Positions 11,801-26,800 of a DNA stretch of 64,000 nucleotides are shown here, piece by piece (the first letter of the stretch is position 1; every line of letters starts with the position of its first letter). Source of the stretch: Siphonodentalium dalli (lineage: Eukaryota > Mollusca > Scaphopoda > Gadilida > Siphonodentaliidae); NCBI GenBank assembly GCA_032622095.1, contig CP136062.1, positions 196,859,887 through 196,923,886 on the forward strand, written 5' to 3'. The position numbers and the translations under genes were made by a program. Below the pieces are notes generated by a model that ran no database searches, was not told where the DNA came from, and saw only the letters and a list, made by a program, of their open reading frames with translations.

Positions 11801-14800
11801 GGCAGAACAAGACAAAAGATCAACCATGTAAATCGAAAAATAAAAGGTAGGTAAAATCAACTCTATTTTTATCAGTTATTTGGCATGACACATGTGTTTA
11901 CTATAATAAATTGTTATCTCCTGCTTGTTCAACCACAATAATGGCAATGTTTTAGTACGCTACATCAGAGAAAGTTGCAGAAGTCTCCCCAAGCGGCGAT
12001 TTCAACCCTTTTAAAGGATTACTCCGGTCGAGAATTTTTTATCGTTCGCCCATCCCATGGCATTCCCCTGGTCAGGTGAGTGGTGACCCATCTGTACCAA
12101 TTTTCCTACATATCTTCTAAGCTGATAAGGAACACTCTTTATTGCTCATATTTGCCCCTTTAAGTTGTCTGAAGTCAATGACATCTAACTCTTGACACTC
12201 TATGTGTCAATTTATCCCCATGTTTCAATTTTCACTAACCAGATTGCAACCATTTTGGTTATATAATTGACTATTTTATTTTATAAATAATTAGTGCCCT
12301 TTTAAGACATTTGATATCAAGAGTACCTATCTAATAAGATTTTCCAGGTCTAATTACCTCTTTTTACAAATTTTAAGCTCCGCTGGTCCAGCCGTTTCTG
12401 TATAAATGATCAGTTATTGATTACTGCTTGTAGATAAAAGCCAATTGCATAGCCTTTCAAGTTTGACACTGCATGTCGCTAGTAGTCCCTCATGTGACGT
12501 CACATGAGGGAACATTAACTATTCAGACTACATAATCCATGATAGAACTTTAAATCAGTATAACTGCAGTTATGGGCAGCCTATCACAAATATTTTTTTT
12601 CGGCACCGTGCTCATTGGATTAGCAGTGATCGATAACAATAAAAAAAATCTAAACAGAGTAATCCTTTTAGTGATTTCACAACAAATCAGCTCTCGGACA
12701 TTCACATCAGCAGCATACTGGGATCCATGAATACTCACCGATGAGAGTCCCTTCACATCATCTGACACTTGGAAGTAAACACCTCTCTTTTTCTGCACAT
12801 CGCACACCTGTGCTGTCTTAATGATATCACCCCTCTTGTATCGTTGGAGTTTCTCGGCGAATAAGATTGATTTGTTGACAAGATGTAGTAAGACTGTACC
12901 ATGTATCTCTTTGGTGGTGGGATGGATGTACAAAATTGTCATTTTAATCTGAAATAAAAGTTGGAAAAAAAATAGAGAATAGAAACAAGAAGACAAGACA
13001 AGCAGTTACAGGCAAGGTATCTTGTATTTAGGAAGAAGTGACACATGGTGGAACACTATATTTCTCCTTGAAAAAGAATTTACAATCAGGTAAGAGAATC
13101 TTGAAAAAGAACAATTGGGACTAACCAATATTCATGCTTTGAAAATCTATTCGATTTACAGAAAACCTTATCTATACTGCATAAATTCAGAGCCTTTAAC
13201 CCTTCCATGATGGGAGTTTCCTGAAATTTTGCTAAAATCCTGTGCAAATGCATTCTCTTAATCCTTTCATGACTGGAGATTGCTGAAATTTTGCCAAATC
13301 CCTGTGCAATTCATTATCTTATATATGAGAGTCTCCCATAGTGAGCCTCGCATATATAAGAGAATACATTAGCCTAACAATATTTACCTTGACCTTGTAA
13401 GCCAGCGCATTCTCTTACATATGCGAGGCATCCTATGGGAGACACACATATATAAGAGAATGCACTGACACAGGATCTTTAATACTGCACCAGCACAGCT
13501 CCCGTCATAAAAGGGTTAATACTACAGACAATAAATGTTAGATCTGATAACATACTTTAACCCTTACTTTATTAACCCTTTACCCAACAGAACGGCCCTG
13601 TGCCAATGCATTCTCTTATATATGCGAGTCGACCATAGGTCGCCTCGCATATATAAGAGAATGCATTGGCTTAACACATTAAAAATTATAAAATTGTTAA
13701 AGAATGTAAAAAAAAAATGGTAAAAACAGATTTTTTTTAGGCCAATGCATTCTCTTATATATGCGAGGCGACCTATGGTCGACTCGCATATATAAGAGAA
13801 TGCATTGGCACAGGGTATAACTGTAACTATCACAATGTGGTCAAGGAGCCGGTTCCAATGATATCCATATTTGTATGGTTCTATTGAGACAGACCTAAGA
13901 TATTTTAGGCTGTTGAAGCTTTATTTGGCCGGTTTTGGCCGGTTTGTTGGGTAAAGGGTTAAATGGATTCTCCCATCAGTTATAAAAGTATATTCTGGAA
14001 TGTTCTGCTATTCATCTGGAGGGAAATATAAACAGAAAACAGACAGGCAAGGATATAATACAAGGATATAATACAAGGATATAATACAAGGATATAATAC
14101 AAGTGCAGAAGGATTCAGATAATAGGTTCAACAATTTGAACTTATTATTAGAACATTTCCGAAGGCAACTACTCGTCTATGAGTATTTAGTAAATAAATG
14201 GCTCATATTATCCCATAATACATTATTTAGTTTATATTAACCCTTTCTTTGCTAAATACTCATGAAAGAATAATTCCCTTGGAAGAAGTTTAGATGATAA
14301 ACTCAACAAACAGATATGGCCATCTGCAAGCCTTGAAATAGGGTGTCATTTGCAGAATGAGGTCCCCAGAGGGTGAATTTAGTGATGCTTCCCCGCATAG
14401 TGGGCTAGCACCACCAAATTCACCCTCTGGGAACCTCATTCTGCTTAGGTGTAAGCAGAATGAGGTCCCCAGAGGGTGAATTTGGTGATGCTAGCCCGCT
14501 ATGCGGGGTAGCATCACTAAATTCACCCTCTGGGGACCTCATTCTGCAAATGACAGACACCCTATTTCAAGGCTTGGCCATCTGTTGAATTTATTATTAA
14601 ACATTTCCTACCAATGAATAGGAATCCTTCCACACTGGCATTATCTGTTCGTCTGTCATCTGCTTATATTTCCTGAACATCCCTCCAGATGAAGGATAGA
14701 TTTACCCAATATATACTTTAATAGCTAAATGGAAGAAACTATGCAGTACAGAAAAGGTTAATTGAATGTGGTGTATATTTGTATGCCCTTATAAAGATTA

Positions 14801-17800
14801 GATATGAAATATGGGGACTATTTCATTTGAAATTCCAACTGATCTTGATTAGCCGATGCCACACTAAAATTGGCACCAACATATTTGTTTCAGAAGGAGA
14901 TGAATTATTGGTCCATAATTATATGCCAGCGAATGTTGGGTTGTTATTTTGGAATATATTATATAAATTGCGAAGACAAGAACTCAATTAATATATATTA
15001 TATATTAATATAAATCATCTGAGACAGGTAAGCTAAATGGTGACTTGGTCTATGTCAGAATGAGTCTCACCTACTCCCTAAATAGCTAGCTAACATTTAC
15101 CTTTTCACCCGACTTGTACTCCTTTTCTCGAAGTTGTGAGCTATGAATCATTGCAGTGTGGCCACAAAACTCCACGAACAAACCAAACTTCACAACCTGG
15201 AAATATAAGGTTAATAAGTTTGACTCCAAAATCATACAACTTTGAATTGCTTTGCCATATGGTTGTTCTTCAACTTACTGAATAACGTTATCAAATCAAT
15301 GCCTATGGTAAGTAAATCAATCCACCATATTCAATGCAACAATATATACTTTATTCACCCATCAGTAAGCCCATCCCCATATATAAAACCCAATGTCTAT
15401 CAGTAACTCTGTCATGATTTTCCCACATATTAACATTTCACCCATGTGTGCGATTAAACCCAAACTTGAAACATGTCCTGTGGTGTATTTCAGAAGACAA
15501 TACACCACATTTCACATCAATCGGCCAAAGAAAACCTGAGACAGACCATACACCTCACCAACTGAGCCACCACCTTCTCATAAAGGAAAGCTTTTGATCA
15601 TCCTTACCTTCCTAATACTTCCTGTAAATATCATTCCAGCAGTCAGTGCATTAAATTGGAGGGATTCGTCAGTAACCTGCAATAATCAAAGTTTTGTCCA
15701 ATTCAAAATTCACAAAAATACTGCATGATTATACCCACTCTATATCACCACTCTATATCATCCAATTGTTGGATATGACTCGCCTGACATCCGCTACAGT
15801 GGTAGATTTCCAAATTATGGCACTTTTAGTACAAATTTTGACCAGAATTAAGAATGATAATAATTTTAACATCAGATAAATATAAATCTATATCTGTTGT
15901 TATTTTTTACAACTGACTTGTCATTGCAGTCATGAATTACCATCTGTTGAATATTTTGATCAAAGTTTAGAAAGAAACTATCCGAGTCCCCTGTCCGACA
16001 ATTTTTTGCAAATTTGGAATTCAGTTTGGTGGGATTCTTCCCTTTTGATGACACCCACATGCTGTTTCCACCCCTGGTTAAGTAGTCCTACTAATTTGCC
16101 ATTATCCCTTTGGTCCTGCTGAATTGTTATGATGCTGGTAAGGAAAACAGATGCTGTTAAGTAAAATGTATTGTTCATTTTTCTAAAGTTGTGATTTTGA
16201 GGTGTTTGGCTATAGAGAGTAATTTGAGAAAAGCTAGTGTGTGCATGAAACATTCATGTACATATATATTTTTTAAATAGTGTATTCATGGCTGCCCTTG
16301 TGTTTGCAAATGCGACATGAATAGCCATCTTGATTATGGCCAGTTTGTAAAAACCGAAAGAGTCATTATTTAAACATCTTACAATATCTATGTTTTTGAA
16401 TATTTTATAAATATAAAGACTTTTCCTCCACTAGTTTAGATTAGCCACAGATCATAAAAATGACAAAATAACAGAACATTTTATAAAACGGTCTACCAGC
16501 ATCATAGTAAAACAGCAGGACCCACCCGCATAATAGCAAATTAGCAGAACGACTTAGCCAGGGGTGATTTCCTCATTCTGAGGTGGTCACTATTTCGCTG
16601 GTAATTATCTAGATAAAGCCCAGTTGAGCTAATAATGACTAGAAAAATAATTACCATCTTGCGGTGAAAGACAATCATCACGATAATACTCAAGTGACAA
16701 CAAAAAGGAAGATGCTCAAGTGAGTTTTAACCCTTTACCCAACAAACCGGCCAAATAAAGCTTCAACAGCCTAAAATATCTTCGGTCTGTCTCAATAGAA
16801 CCATACAAATATGGATATCATTGGAACCGGCTCCTTGACCACATTGTGATGGTTACAGTTATGCCCTGTGCCAATGCATTCTCTTATATATGCGAGTCGA
16901 CCATAGGTCGCCTCGCATATATAAGAGAATGCATTGGCCTAAAAAAAAAAATTCTTACATTCTTTAACAATTTTATAATTTTTAATGTGTTAAGCCAATG
17001 CATTCTCTTATATATGCGAGGCGACCTATGGTCGACTCGCATATATAAGAGAATGCATTGGCACAGGGCCCTTCTGTTGGGTAAAGGGTTAATATAAGAA
17101 TACAAATTATGGTAATAAACTTCAATATCATAGGTAAAACTTTATAGAAAATTGAGAGATCAGTAATTACCTGTGAAGTTGACGTATGTTTTGGGTCAAT
17201 TGTGACATTGATCACTCTCGATTCAGCTTTCTCTTTTATTACAATTCCAAATGTACAAATCTGGCCAACATGCAATGGAAAACCTGTAATAGAGTCAACA
17301 AACAACTGACAAATGCATGAGAAATCACAAGGCCTATATACAGTAATGCCCTAAATAATCGACTCCTTATCCACAGCAGAATAATGGGTAATTCTGCTGT
17401 GGTTAAGGAGTCGATTATTTAGGGCATTACCGTATCAGGGATTTTTCTACCCGTTTTTAGAAAGGATACCAGGGCCTTCCCATTGAGAACATTTGTGTCA
17501 TGGAGGCTTATAACTGGAAACATATTGAGAATATAGGAACAAGATTTTCATTGTGTAACTTGTGTAATTTAATTGTGTAATTTAAACAGTTTAATATATT
17601 TCTCAGACTGTATATACCTATCATATGCAAATGGAGTGAGAGAACTTGAAAATAGTTATAAACTGAATTTGATGTCCCATCTATTGAACAGAAAACAAAT
17701 TTACATGAGATTTTCATTGAGAATTCAGGATCAGATCTTTAGAATAAACCTCACTATTTCCCATCGGGAATGGGGCCCATTTTCAGCCCCTGTCATTGTA

Positions 17801-20800
17801 TAAAATAAATTACTGTATATCAATTGAACTAATAATTGTAAGACAAAGTTTTAGAAGTAGAAGAAACTTTTGTCTCAGCTGAGAGAGAACTCCTTCTGTT
17901 AGAAAATGAATGAACAATGATGAAAGGTCCTCACATTTTATGGGAACACAAAGCCAGGTGAAAACTCCCAATGAAAACTATATCAGAGAGTTCAATGAGA
18001 ATACCAACAAATGTGACATGTTTCATTATTGTAGTAATCATATCGATTTCTGTATTGTTAATATTATCAAAGCATTTCCATGGAATAAATGGATTAAAAA
18101 TAAAATCATGTATTGGTGGGCACTAACATACCATTGTTGAAATTTTGTATGTATTTCTCCGCATCCTTGTTTTTCAAAAATGCCTTCATATTCTTGATAC
18201 CAAGGTCAACAAAATACCCATGATCCTCTCTGCTTATTATAGATCCAGTCAAAATCTGAAACACAAGACCACAACAACAAAGTGAATAAGGAGGAAGAAA
18301 TACATTAGCAAATGAAACAAAATGATAGTCAGTCAGATGTCATTTCCGCTGAGTACACTATATACACATGAGCTTATTTTACTACATGAAACTCAGGGCG
18401 TAAAATCTGATGAGAACCAGAATCATTATTCTTAGTTTGATTCTTGTAAAAGGCAGCTGATTCGCTAAATAAGGCTATATTTTGATTATCGCAATTTTTT
18501 TTAATGGATTTTAGAGACATATTATGGACTTGTTCGGGTGCGTGAAATTGATAAGTTAGTACTCAGTCACTAAGCCAACCTGGGGAATGTAGCATTCTAC
18601 TTACATCGTCAAAAATTTAGAAGAAATTGACCATATCACTCCATAGAAAAAATGGTCTGAACTACGCTCAATTGTAAACATTTACATCTCGATTCACGAT
18701 GCAACTATGGCGATAAACTAACACAAATGATTTTTTCATCGAGAGGCATTGCATTTATTTAATTCATACATATGATGGTGTGTGTTGTCAATTTTGATTA
18801 ATATCTGTAAGAAATAACTACTTTGAGCAAGATTATCCTCAATGTCTATTTGATCACCCTGCTGGAGTGGTTCACATCACTTTAAGGCCTGAAACTGGTA
18901 TTTTACTATGAAGCCACTATACCCATTTGAAGAACATAACATTGTTCAATTTTTGTCAGAAAACTGAATTGTACAAAAGTTTAAATATTTATGGCTTTGT
19001 TTTGTCATAAATTAATCAGTGAAAACAAATGGTAATGATTCAACTAACGAGAGTTTCTCCATATAATTCATACATACACAACGACTTGTGTTAATAGGTT
19101 TTTCGATATATAACGATCCATTAATTGAAAAACAAAAAGACTTACACAAGGTTATTCAGAATCATATGAAGCTTTTATTTGACAGTTACGGTTTCATGGC
19201 TGAGGCGAACGTCATTTAAGTTGTGAGACGTCAACGTCATCTGATTCCAGACATATATGTGTGGAGTAGCTTGAAGAATTTGACAGCTAATCTTGATTCA
19301 ACAATTATTAAAATAACCTGCATTAAGTAAGTTAACCCTTTCATGACGGGACCTGTGCTGGTGCAGCATTAAAGATCCTGTGCCAGTACATGTGGGAGAC
19401 TCACATATATAAGAGATTGCATTGGCAAAGGGTTTTCGCAAAATTTCAGGAGGCTCCTGTCATGGGAGGGATAATTTGCTATCAAGCCTTGAAATAGTGT
19501 ATCTGTCATTTGCAGAATGAGGTCCCCAGAGAGTGAATTTAGTGATGCTACCCCCGCATAGCGGGCTAGCATCACCAAATTGACCCTCTGGGAACCTCAT
19601 TCTGCTGAGGTGTAAGCAGAATGAGCTCCCCAGAAGGTGAATTTGGTGATGCTAGCCCGCTATGCGGGGTAGCATCACTAGATTCCATCTCTGGGGACCT
19701 CATTCTGCAAATGACAGACACACTATTTCAAGGCTTGTTTGCTATGAACATTTGAACAACCAGCATTTCACTTCAAGAATGAAATAAAGTGAATTCAATA
19801 AAACATTATGATGTAAACGTACCATTCCATTGGCAAGAGAACCACTGGTGATTGACGAGTTCACATCTTTTGGGTTGACAGTTAATTCGCATAACTTCTT
19901 GCCAAATTTGCTCAAAGTTATTGTTGTCACTTTGCACCAAACAGGCATTCCAACCTTGAAGATTTCGTCCAATACTACAACATCCTGAAAAGTGATTATG
20001 AATGATTTTTAAAGAATATACAAATTTTTATTTAAAGATTAACTGTTATGTGGACTGTTTTTATGGAGATGTAACCGTGAGGTAAGTGGTCATAACTTGT
20101 GTAAAACACGAAGGGTTTTACATACAAGTTATGACCACTTACCTCACGGTTACATCTCCATAAAAACAGTCCACATGACAGTTAATCCTTATATTTATAT
20201 ACATTTAGCGAAAAAGCCACTTTTGTAAATGTATTTAAATCGAAAAGTGTATCGTGACAAAACCAGCCCAAAATATCCCATAGCACCCGACCAGAAACAA
20301 GCTGAGAACAATTTCAAAACGAGGCTCTTTATATTGAAATCTGATGATTTATTAAGTCAATCCTGCGCGAGTCAAATGCGGCCAAAACATTACGCGTTCT
20401 TCTTCTCCACAATCAATGACGCGTCGATGTAATTATGGTTGCAATTATGACCCTCTTGCGCGTTCACCGAGAAATAATTGCAACTAGTCACTTGGGCGCC
20501 GACCAATCAGAATGCTGGATTTAGTGATGATCACACTCAGTATGTAAATATAATATCATCTATTATATATTTTGGAACTTCTGTATGTGTGTATACATGT
20601 ATGTATGTATATATGTATGTATGTATGTGTGTCATAGACTCGAAAACTGCTTGACTGACTAAAATATGGTATGTAGGCCTACTTTGATTCCGGGAACAAT
20701 TTCACTTTCGACCGTGTCCTTGACCTCACTCATATACGCTCATATAGGCATGTTTCTGGACCGATCAAATTTCTTTTTCCTAACACTTTTCAATGGTGTT

Positions 20801-23800
20801 CGCTCAATCTCTCATCGTCAATAGTTTTCTCTCATTGTCACTTTGAACTAGTTGTAATTTTTAAGGCTGTTTCTATTAGGTTTCTTTCGTATTTTCTGCC
20901 CATATGGAGGCGATCACAAAGAAATCCCTAAATAGCCCGGACGAAGTCGGGCACATTAGCTAGTTATATATAAAATGTGAGCAAATTCCTCATAATGATT
21001 ACTTATTTAATGTAGATCTTTTCTTGTGAGTTATAGCTGGAAATAATTTAATCATAAGCTGTCAATACACAGAATACTGTTAAACAATTGGCTGTCACAC
21101 ATTTAGCCAATAAGGTTATTTATCGGTAACCTAATAGTCTTGATTACATTCTGCTACAGAAATGAGAGCAGCATCGAGTTACGTGACCACTCCTATAATG
21201 CTCGCGCACAAAATGTACATAAAACTTTCAATACTTCCTATGATTTATAGGGAATTTTGATGTTGCATCAGAATTCCTTTGGGTAGGACTGCCCTGCCAT
21301 TAACTGTAGGGCCTTCTGATAACTCTTGGTGTAAAAGCACCTACAGAAATCAACAAGATTTGATTTCTTAAGATACTAGCAACTAGTGTCAGAGCTGAAA
21401 TATACCAGTAATAAGTGTGCACAGCATGCTAATGCATGGAAACTGGCCACTAGCCAATCATGAACACTGAATCGATGACACAACTTGAACAATTGATTAT
21501 TAGAGAGCGTGTCCGTTTCAATCTCAAGAGTTTTTTCTCGATTTACTTCTACTTATGGTGGTTCTTCTGCAAAATGACGGATTAAATTATAAGAAATAAT
21601 GCTTGTTTCGATAAAGGTTATGGGTTATAAGCAAACAGTTTGAGACAAATTTCCTATAATGCGCTATAGAATTTGTCTTTAAACTTATCGGTTATAACTG
21701 CATAACATTGATCGAAATAAGAGTTACTGCTTAAATAACCTTTGTATTTTGTCCCGACTATCCTGGTGCTACTTTTACTATGTTTACAGTAGCTATATCA
21801 GATGTATCTCAAAATGGTTATCCAGTCTGCCATTAAGCCTTTCTATACTAATAACTCATCGATGAGTTACCCCTTAGAAAATATATTCAGACGATAAGTT
21901 TAATAAACAAATGTAGGTCGTTTGTCAAACTTAAAATATCTGAATATTTCCCACCAATTAATAGAAATCCATTAGCACTTGTATATCTTTTCATCTGTCT
22001 GCCATCTGCTTTTATTACCTTAAATTTCTCCAAATGAAAAATAGACCATTCCACTGTGAGTGAAGGATCCAGGGATTTTTGGGGACACCTGTTTTCGGAC
22101 AATGATAAGACAAAGGCATATCCCGAAGGCCTGAGCGGAGGTGTCCCGCTGCTGATGGTGGGGGTCGTGGGGTCCTGGGGTTGTCCCCTTGGACAATTTT
22201 TGAAAATCCAAGGCATTGAGAGCTAATCTAGGGCTCTCTAAGTCAGTATTTTGAATTTTACTGAGAGTCAATTTGATCAAGTTCTAAAGCGTAACTTTGC
22301 AAATTTTTATATATGTATGGGATTGGAAATGCTTATAAGTTATTGAAATACTGTAGTCTGAAGGCTGAATGATAACAAACCTGAACTCAAGCTATATGAA
22401 GTTTTCAAAGATGAAAGCTAGATAAAGCCCTTACTTACGCCTGGAGTTTGGGTGCCCATACCTGTTAACGGTATGAAAACCGGCCTGGATATGTCCCTGA
22501 CTGTATACTTTTATGGGAGAATCCATTCAGTATAAAAAGGATAAATAGAGAATGGAAAGAAAATTGAAGTATGTCATCCTATTTTTGTTTGATAGTCCAA
22601 AATGCTTTGTGATTTATAATTTTCCAAAAACAATTCATGGACATTAAATATTTTGAATTGGTCCATACACTTATTATCCTATCCCAAAATCAACTTTGGA
22701 AATTTAACGAAACCACAAAGGAGGGGTAAACATATATACCTCCTGATCTTCATCGTCTTCTTTAACATCTGATGCTGCTCTGTATAGAAGAGCCTGGTAG
22801 GAGTCTGATACAGCTGTTATCGGAACAACACCAGTCATGCCGCCCGGCAAGCTGATAACCAGCTGTAAATCATGGATCTGCTTCACACATCCAAGAATTA
22901 GCATGTCCTCGCAAATTATCTGAAAATCAAACATGACATAATACGAGATTGTTGTGGATATATCCTTGCGATTGAGTTGGATAAGTGATATAAGAGGACG
23001 AGGATAATCCTGCAGGGAGAACTTCAGTTACTAGGATAGCCAACAGTATATTACCAGGAATTACTATTCTATAGAATATTACCAGGAATTACTATCCTAT
23101 AGGATATTACTAGGAATTACTATCCTATAGAATATTACCAGGAATTACTATCCTATAGAATATTACCAGGAATTACTATCCTATAGGATATTACCGGGAA
23201 TTACTATCCTATAGGATATTACTAGGAATTACTATCCTAAGGATATTACCAGGAATTACTATCCTATAGGATATTACCGGGAATTACTATCCTATAGAAT
23301 ATTACCAGGAATTACTATCCTATAGGATATTACTAGGAATTACTATCCTATAGGATATTACTAGGAATTACTATCCTATAGGATATTACTAGGAATTACT
23401 ATCCTATAGAATATTACCAGGAATTACTATCCTATAGAATATTACCAGGAATTACTATCCTATAGGATATTACCGGGAATTACTATCCTATAGGATATTA
23501 CCAGGAATTACTATCCTATAGGATATTACCAGGAATTACTATCCTATAGGATATTACCAGGAATTACTATCCTATAGAATATTACCAGGAATTACTATCC
23601 TATAGGATATTACTAGGAATTACTATCCTATAGGATATTACTAGGAATTACTATCCTAAGGATATTACTAGGAATTACTATCCTATAGATATTACTAGGA
23701 ATTACTATCCTATAGGATACTACTAGGAATTACTATCCTATAGGATACTACTAGGAATTACTATCCTATAGAATATTACCAGGAATTACTATCCTATAGG

Positions 23801-26800
23801 ATATTACTAGGAATTACTATCCTATAGGATATTACTAGGAATTACTATCCTAAGGATATTACTAGGAGTTACTATCCTAAGGATATTACCAGGAATTACT
23901 ATCCTATAGGATATTACCAGGAATTACTATCCTAAGGATATTACCAGGAATTACTATCCTATAGGATATTACCAGGAATTACTATCCTATAGAATATTAC
24001 CAGGAATTACTATCCTATAGAATATTACCAGGAATTACTATCCTATAGAATATTACCAGGAATTACTATCCTATAGGATATTACCAGGAATTACTATCCT
24101 AAGGATATTACTAGGAATTACTATCCTATAGAATATTACCAGGAATTACTATCCTAAGGATATTACCAGAAATTACAATCCTATAGAATATTTCCAGGAA
24201 TTACTATCCTAAGGATATTACTAGGAATTACTATCCTATAGAATATTACTAGGAATTACTATCCTATAGAATATTACCAGGAATTACTATCCTAAGGATA
24301 TTACCAGGAATTATTATCCTATAGGATATTACTAGGAATTACTATCCTATAGAATATTACCAGGAATTACTATCCTATAGGATATTACCAGGAATTACTA
24401 TCCTAAGGATATTACCAGGAATTACTATCCTATAGGATATTACCAGGAATTATTATCCTATAGGATATTACTAGGAATTACTATCCTATAGGATATTACC
24501 AGGAATTACTATCCTATAGGATACTACTAGGAATTACTATCCTATAGGATACTACTAGGAATTACTATCCTATAGAATATTACCAGGAATTACTATCCTA
24601 TAGGATATTACTAGGAATTACTATCCTATAGGATATTACTAGGAATTACTATCCTAAGGATATTACTAGGAATTACTATCCTAAGGATATTACCAGGAAT
24701 TACTATCCTATAGGATATTACCAGGAATTACTATCCTAAGGATATTACCAGGAATTACTATCCTATAGGATATTACCAGGAATTACTATTCTATAGGATA
24801 TTACCAGGAATTACTATCCTATAGGATATTACCAGGAATTACTATCCTATAGGATACTACTAGGAATTACTATCCTATAGAATATTACCAGGAATTACTA
24901 TCCTATAGGATATTACCAGGAATTACTATTCTAAGGATATTACCAGAAATTACAATCCTATAGAATATTTCCAGGAATTACTATCCTATAGAATATTACT
25001 AGGAATTACTATCCTATAGAATATTACCAGGAATTACTATCCTAAGGATATTACCAGGAATTATTATCCTATAGGATATTACTAGGAATTACTATCCTAT
25101 AGAATATTACCAGGAATTACTATCCTATAGGATATTACCAGGAATTACTATCCTAAGGATATTACCAGGAATTACTATCCTATAGGATATTACCAGGAAT
25201 TATTATCCTATAGGATATTACCGGGAATTACTATCCTATAGAATATTACCAGGAATTACTATCCTATAGGATATTACCAGGAATTACTATCCTATAGAAT
25301 ATTACCAGGAATTACTATCCTATAGGATATTACTAGGAATTACTATCCTATAGAATATTACCAGGAATTACTATCCTATAGGATATTACCAGGAATTACT
25401 ATCCTATAGAATATTACCAGGAATTACTATCCTATAGAATATTACCAGGAATTACTATCCTATAGGAATTGAGGTCCTCTCTGCAGGATTATCCTCACAC
25501 CCTTATGTCATATACATGATATTTAGGAGATGACTTTTTATTTTCAATGGGAAAACACAAGAAAAAATTCCACCCCGCGAATTAAATAAAGTAATACTTG
25601 ACTTGACATGGGTGATTTATCTGCTTTCTAACAAACCTTTGCAGAAAAAGTTTCTATAAATATCTTCGGCACTTTATCTGTTCTAGGCTTCTTGATCATA
25701 TCTAATTCATCATTCATGTCATTCTTTCTCTTTTTGCGTCGCAGTTCTGCTGTTGGGCTATCCTGCAAAGGGATTAAAATTAGATATATGAAGGTTCTAA
25801 CGTCTATTGCCTCTAATTAGGTTTAAAGATGCCCTGTCAGATTGGACATCATTAAACATACTTTTTCTTAAGTAAACATGCCCGCTTTCGCAGATTGCTG
25901 CTTCCAGCGGTTAAGTCGCTCTGTATATATTTACTGGGTGTTTACAATTGGGGACATAGAGAATAGTTTCTCAACTTTAATAAGTGAAGAACATTGTTAA
26001 CAAGAATATTCACCACAGTGGATGATAACTTGAACACATTCGCTCATTATATTAAAAGATTGCCAATCAAAGCGAGAAAATCGACGAGGGCCACCATATT
26101 AGTAATATACAATTTTCTCTGATAGGAACCGGAAACGGAACGAATGGTTAAACTCAATCGAGGAGGTGACATTTGGAGCTCACTATCCCCAAATATATGT
26201 TGATTTTATTCAGTGAAATAGATTGTAAGCTCCATCTTCTGAAGAGAAATAATTTATTTTGTCCTTAAAATGTGTGAGAATCAGTCAAAAGACCCGATTT
26301 ATGGAATATTTCGTTCCTGAATTTAATGATTCCGCCAATTGACATTACCATCTGTTGCAGAAGTTGCGCATGCGCACACAAAACTATTTAACACTTAACA
26401 ATTTCGAGGAAGTATTTTTCTCATAAAACACGATGAAATAACTAAATACATTTCCTATTGTAGGAAAATCCGGTTTCTGTAAGAGAATAAAGTTTAGAAC
26501 TACCCACGGAACAGATTCAATTCTGGCAATCGTATAATTGACGTTATTCATTGCGCCAGGTGACCTGGCGCAAACCCCCGGTACTTTATAACGACACTAA
26601 ACTGAACATAGAAAGATACCCACTACGTTCATGACTGAACTAACTTTTTCTATGCCAGATAATAATCAGATCGAACCCAAAAGCCCATCACTTAGAAGAT
26701 TTGATGGCCAGATATCGACTTTCAAAAGAGTAGGTTTTAAGGAATTTTGAAAGTGTCAGTCTAGAAAAAATCCTAATGATTGTCTCTTATAAAGAGCGTT

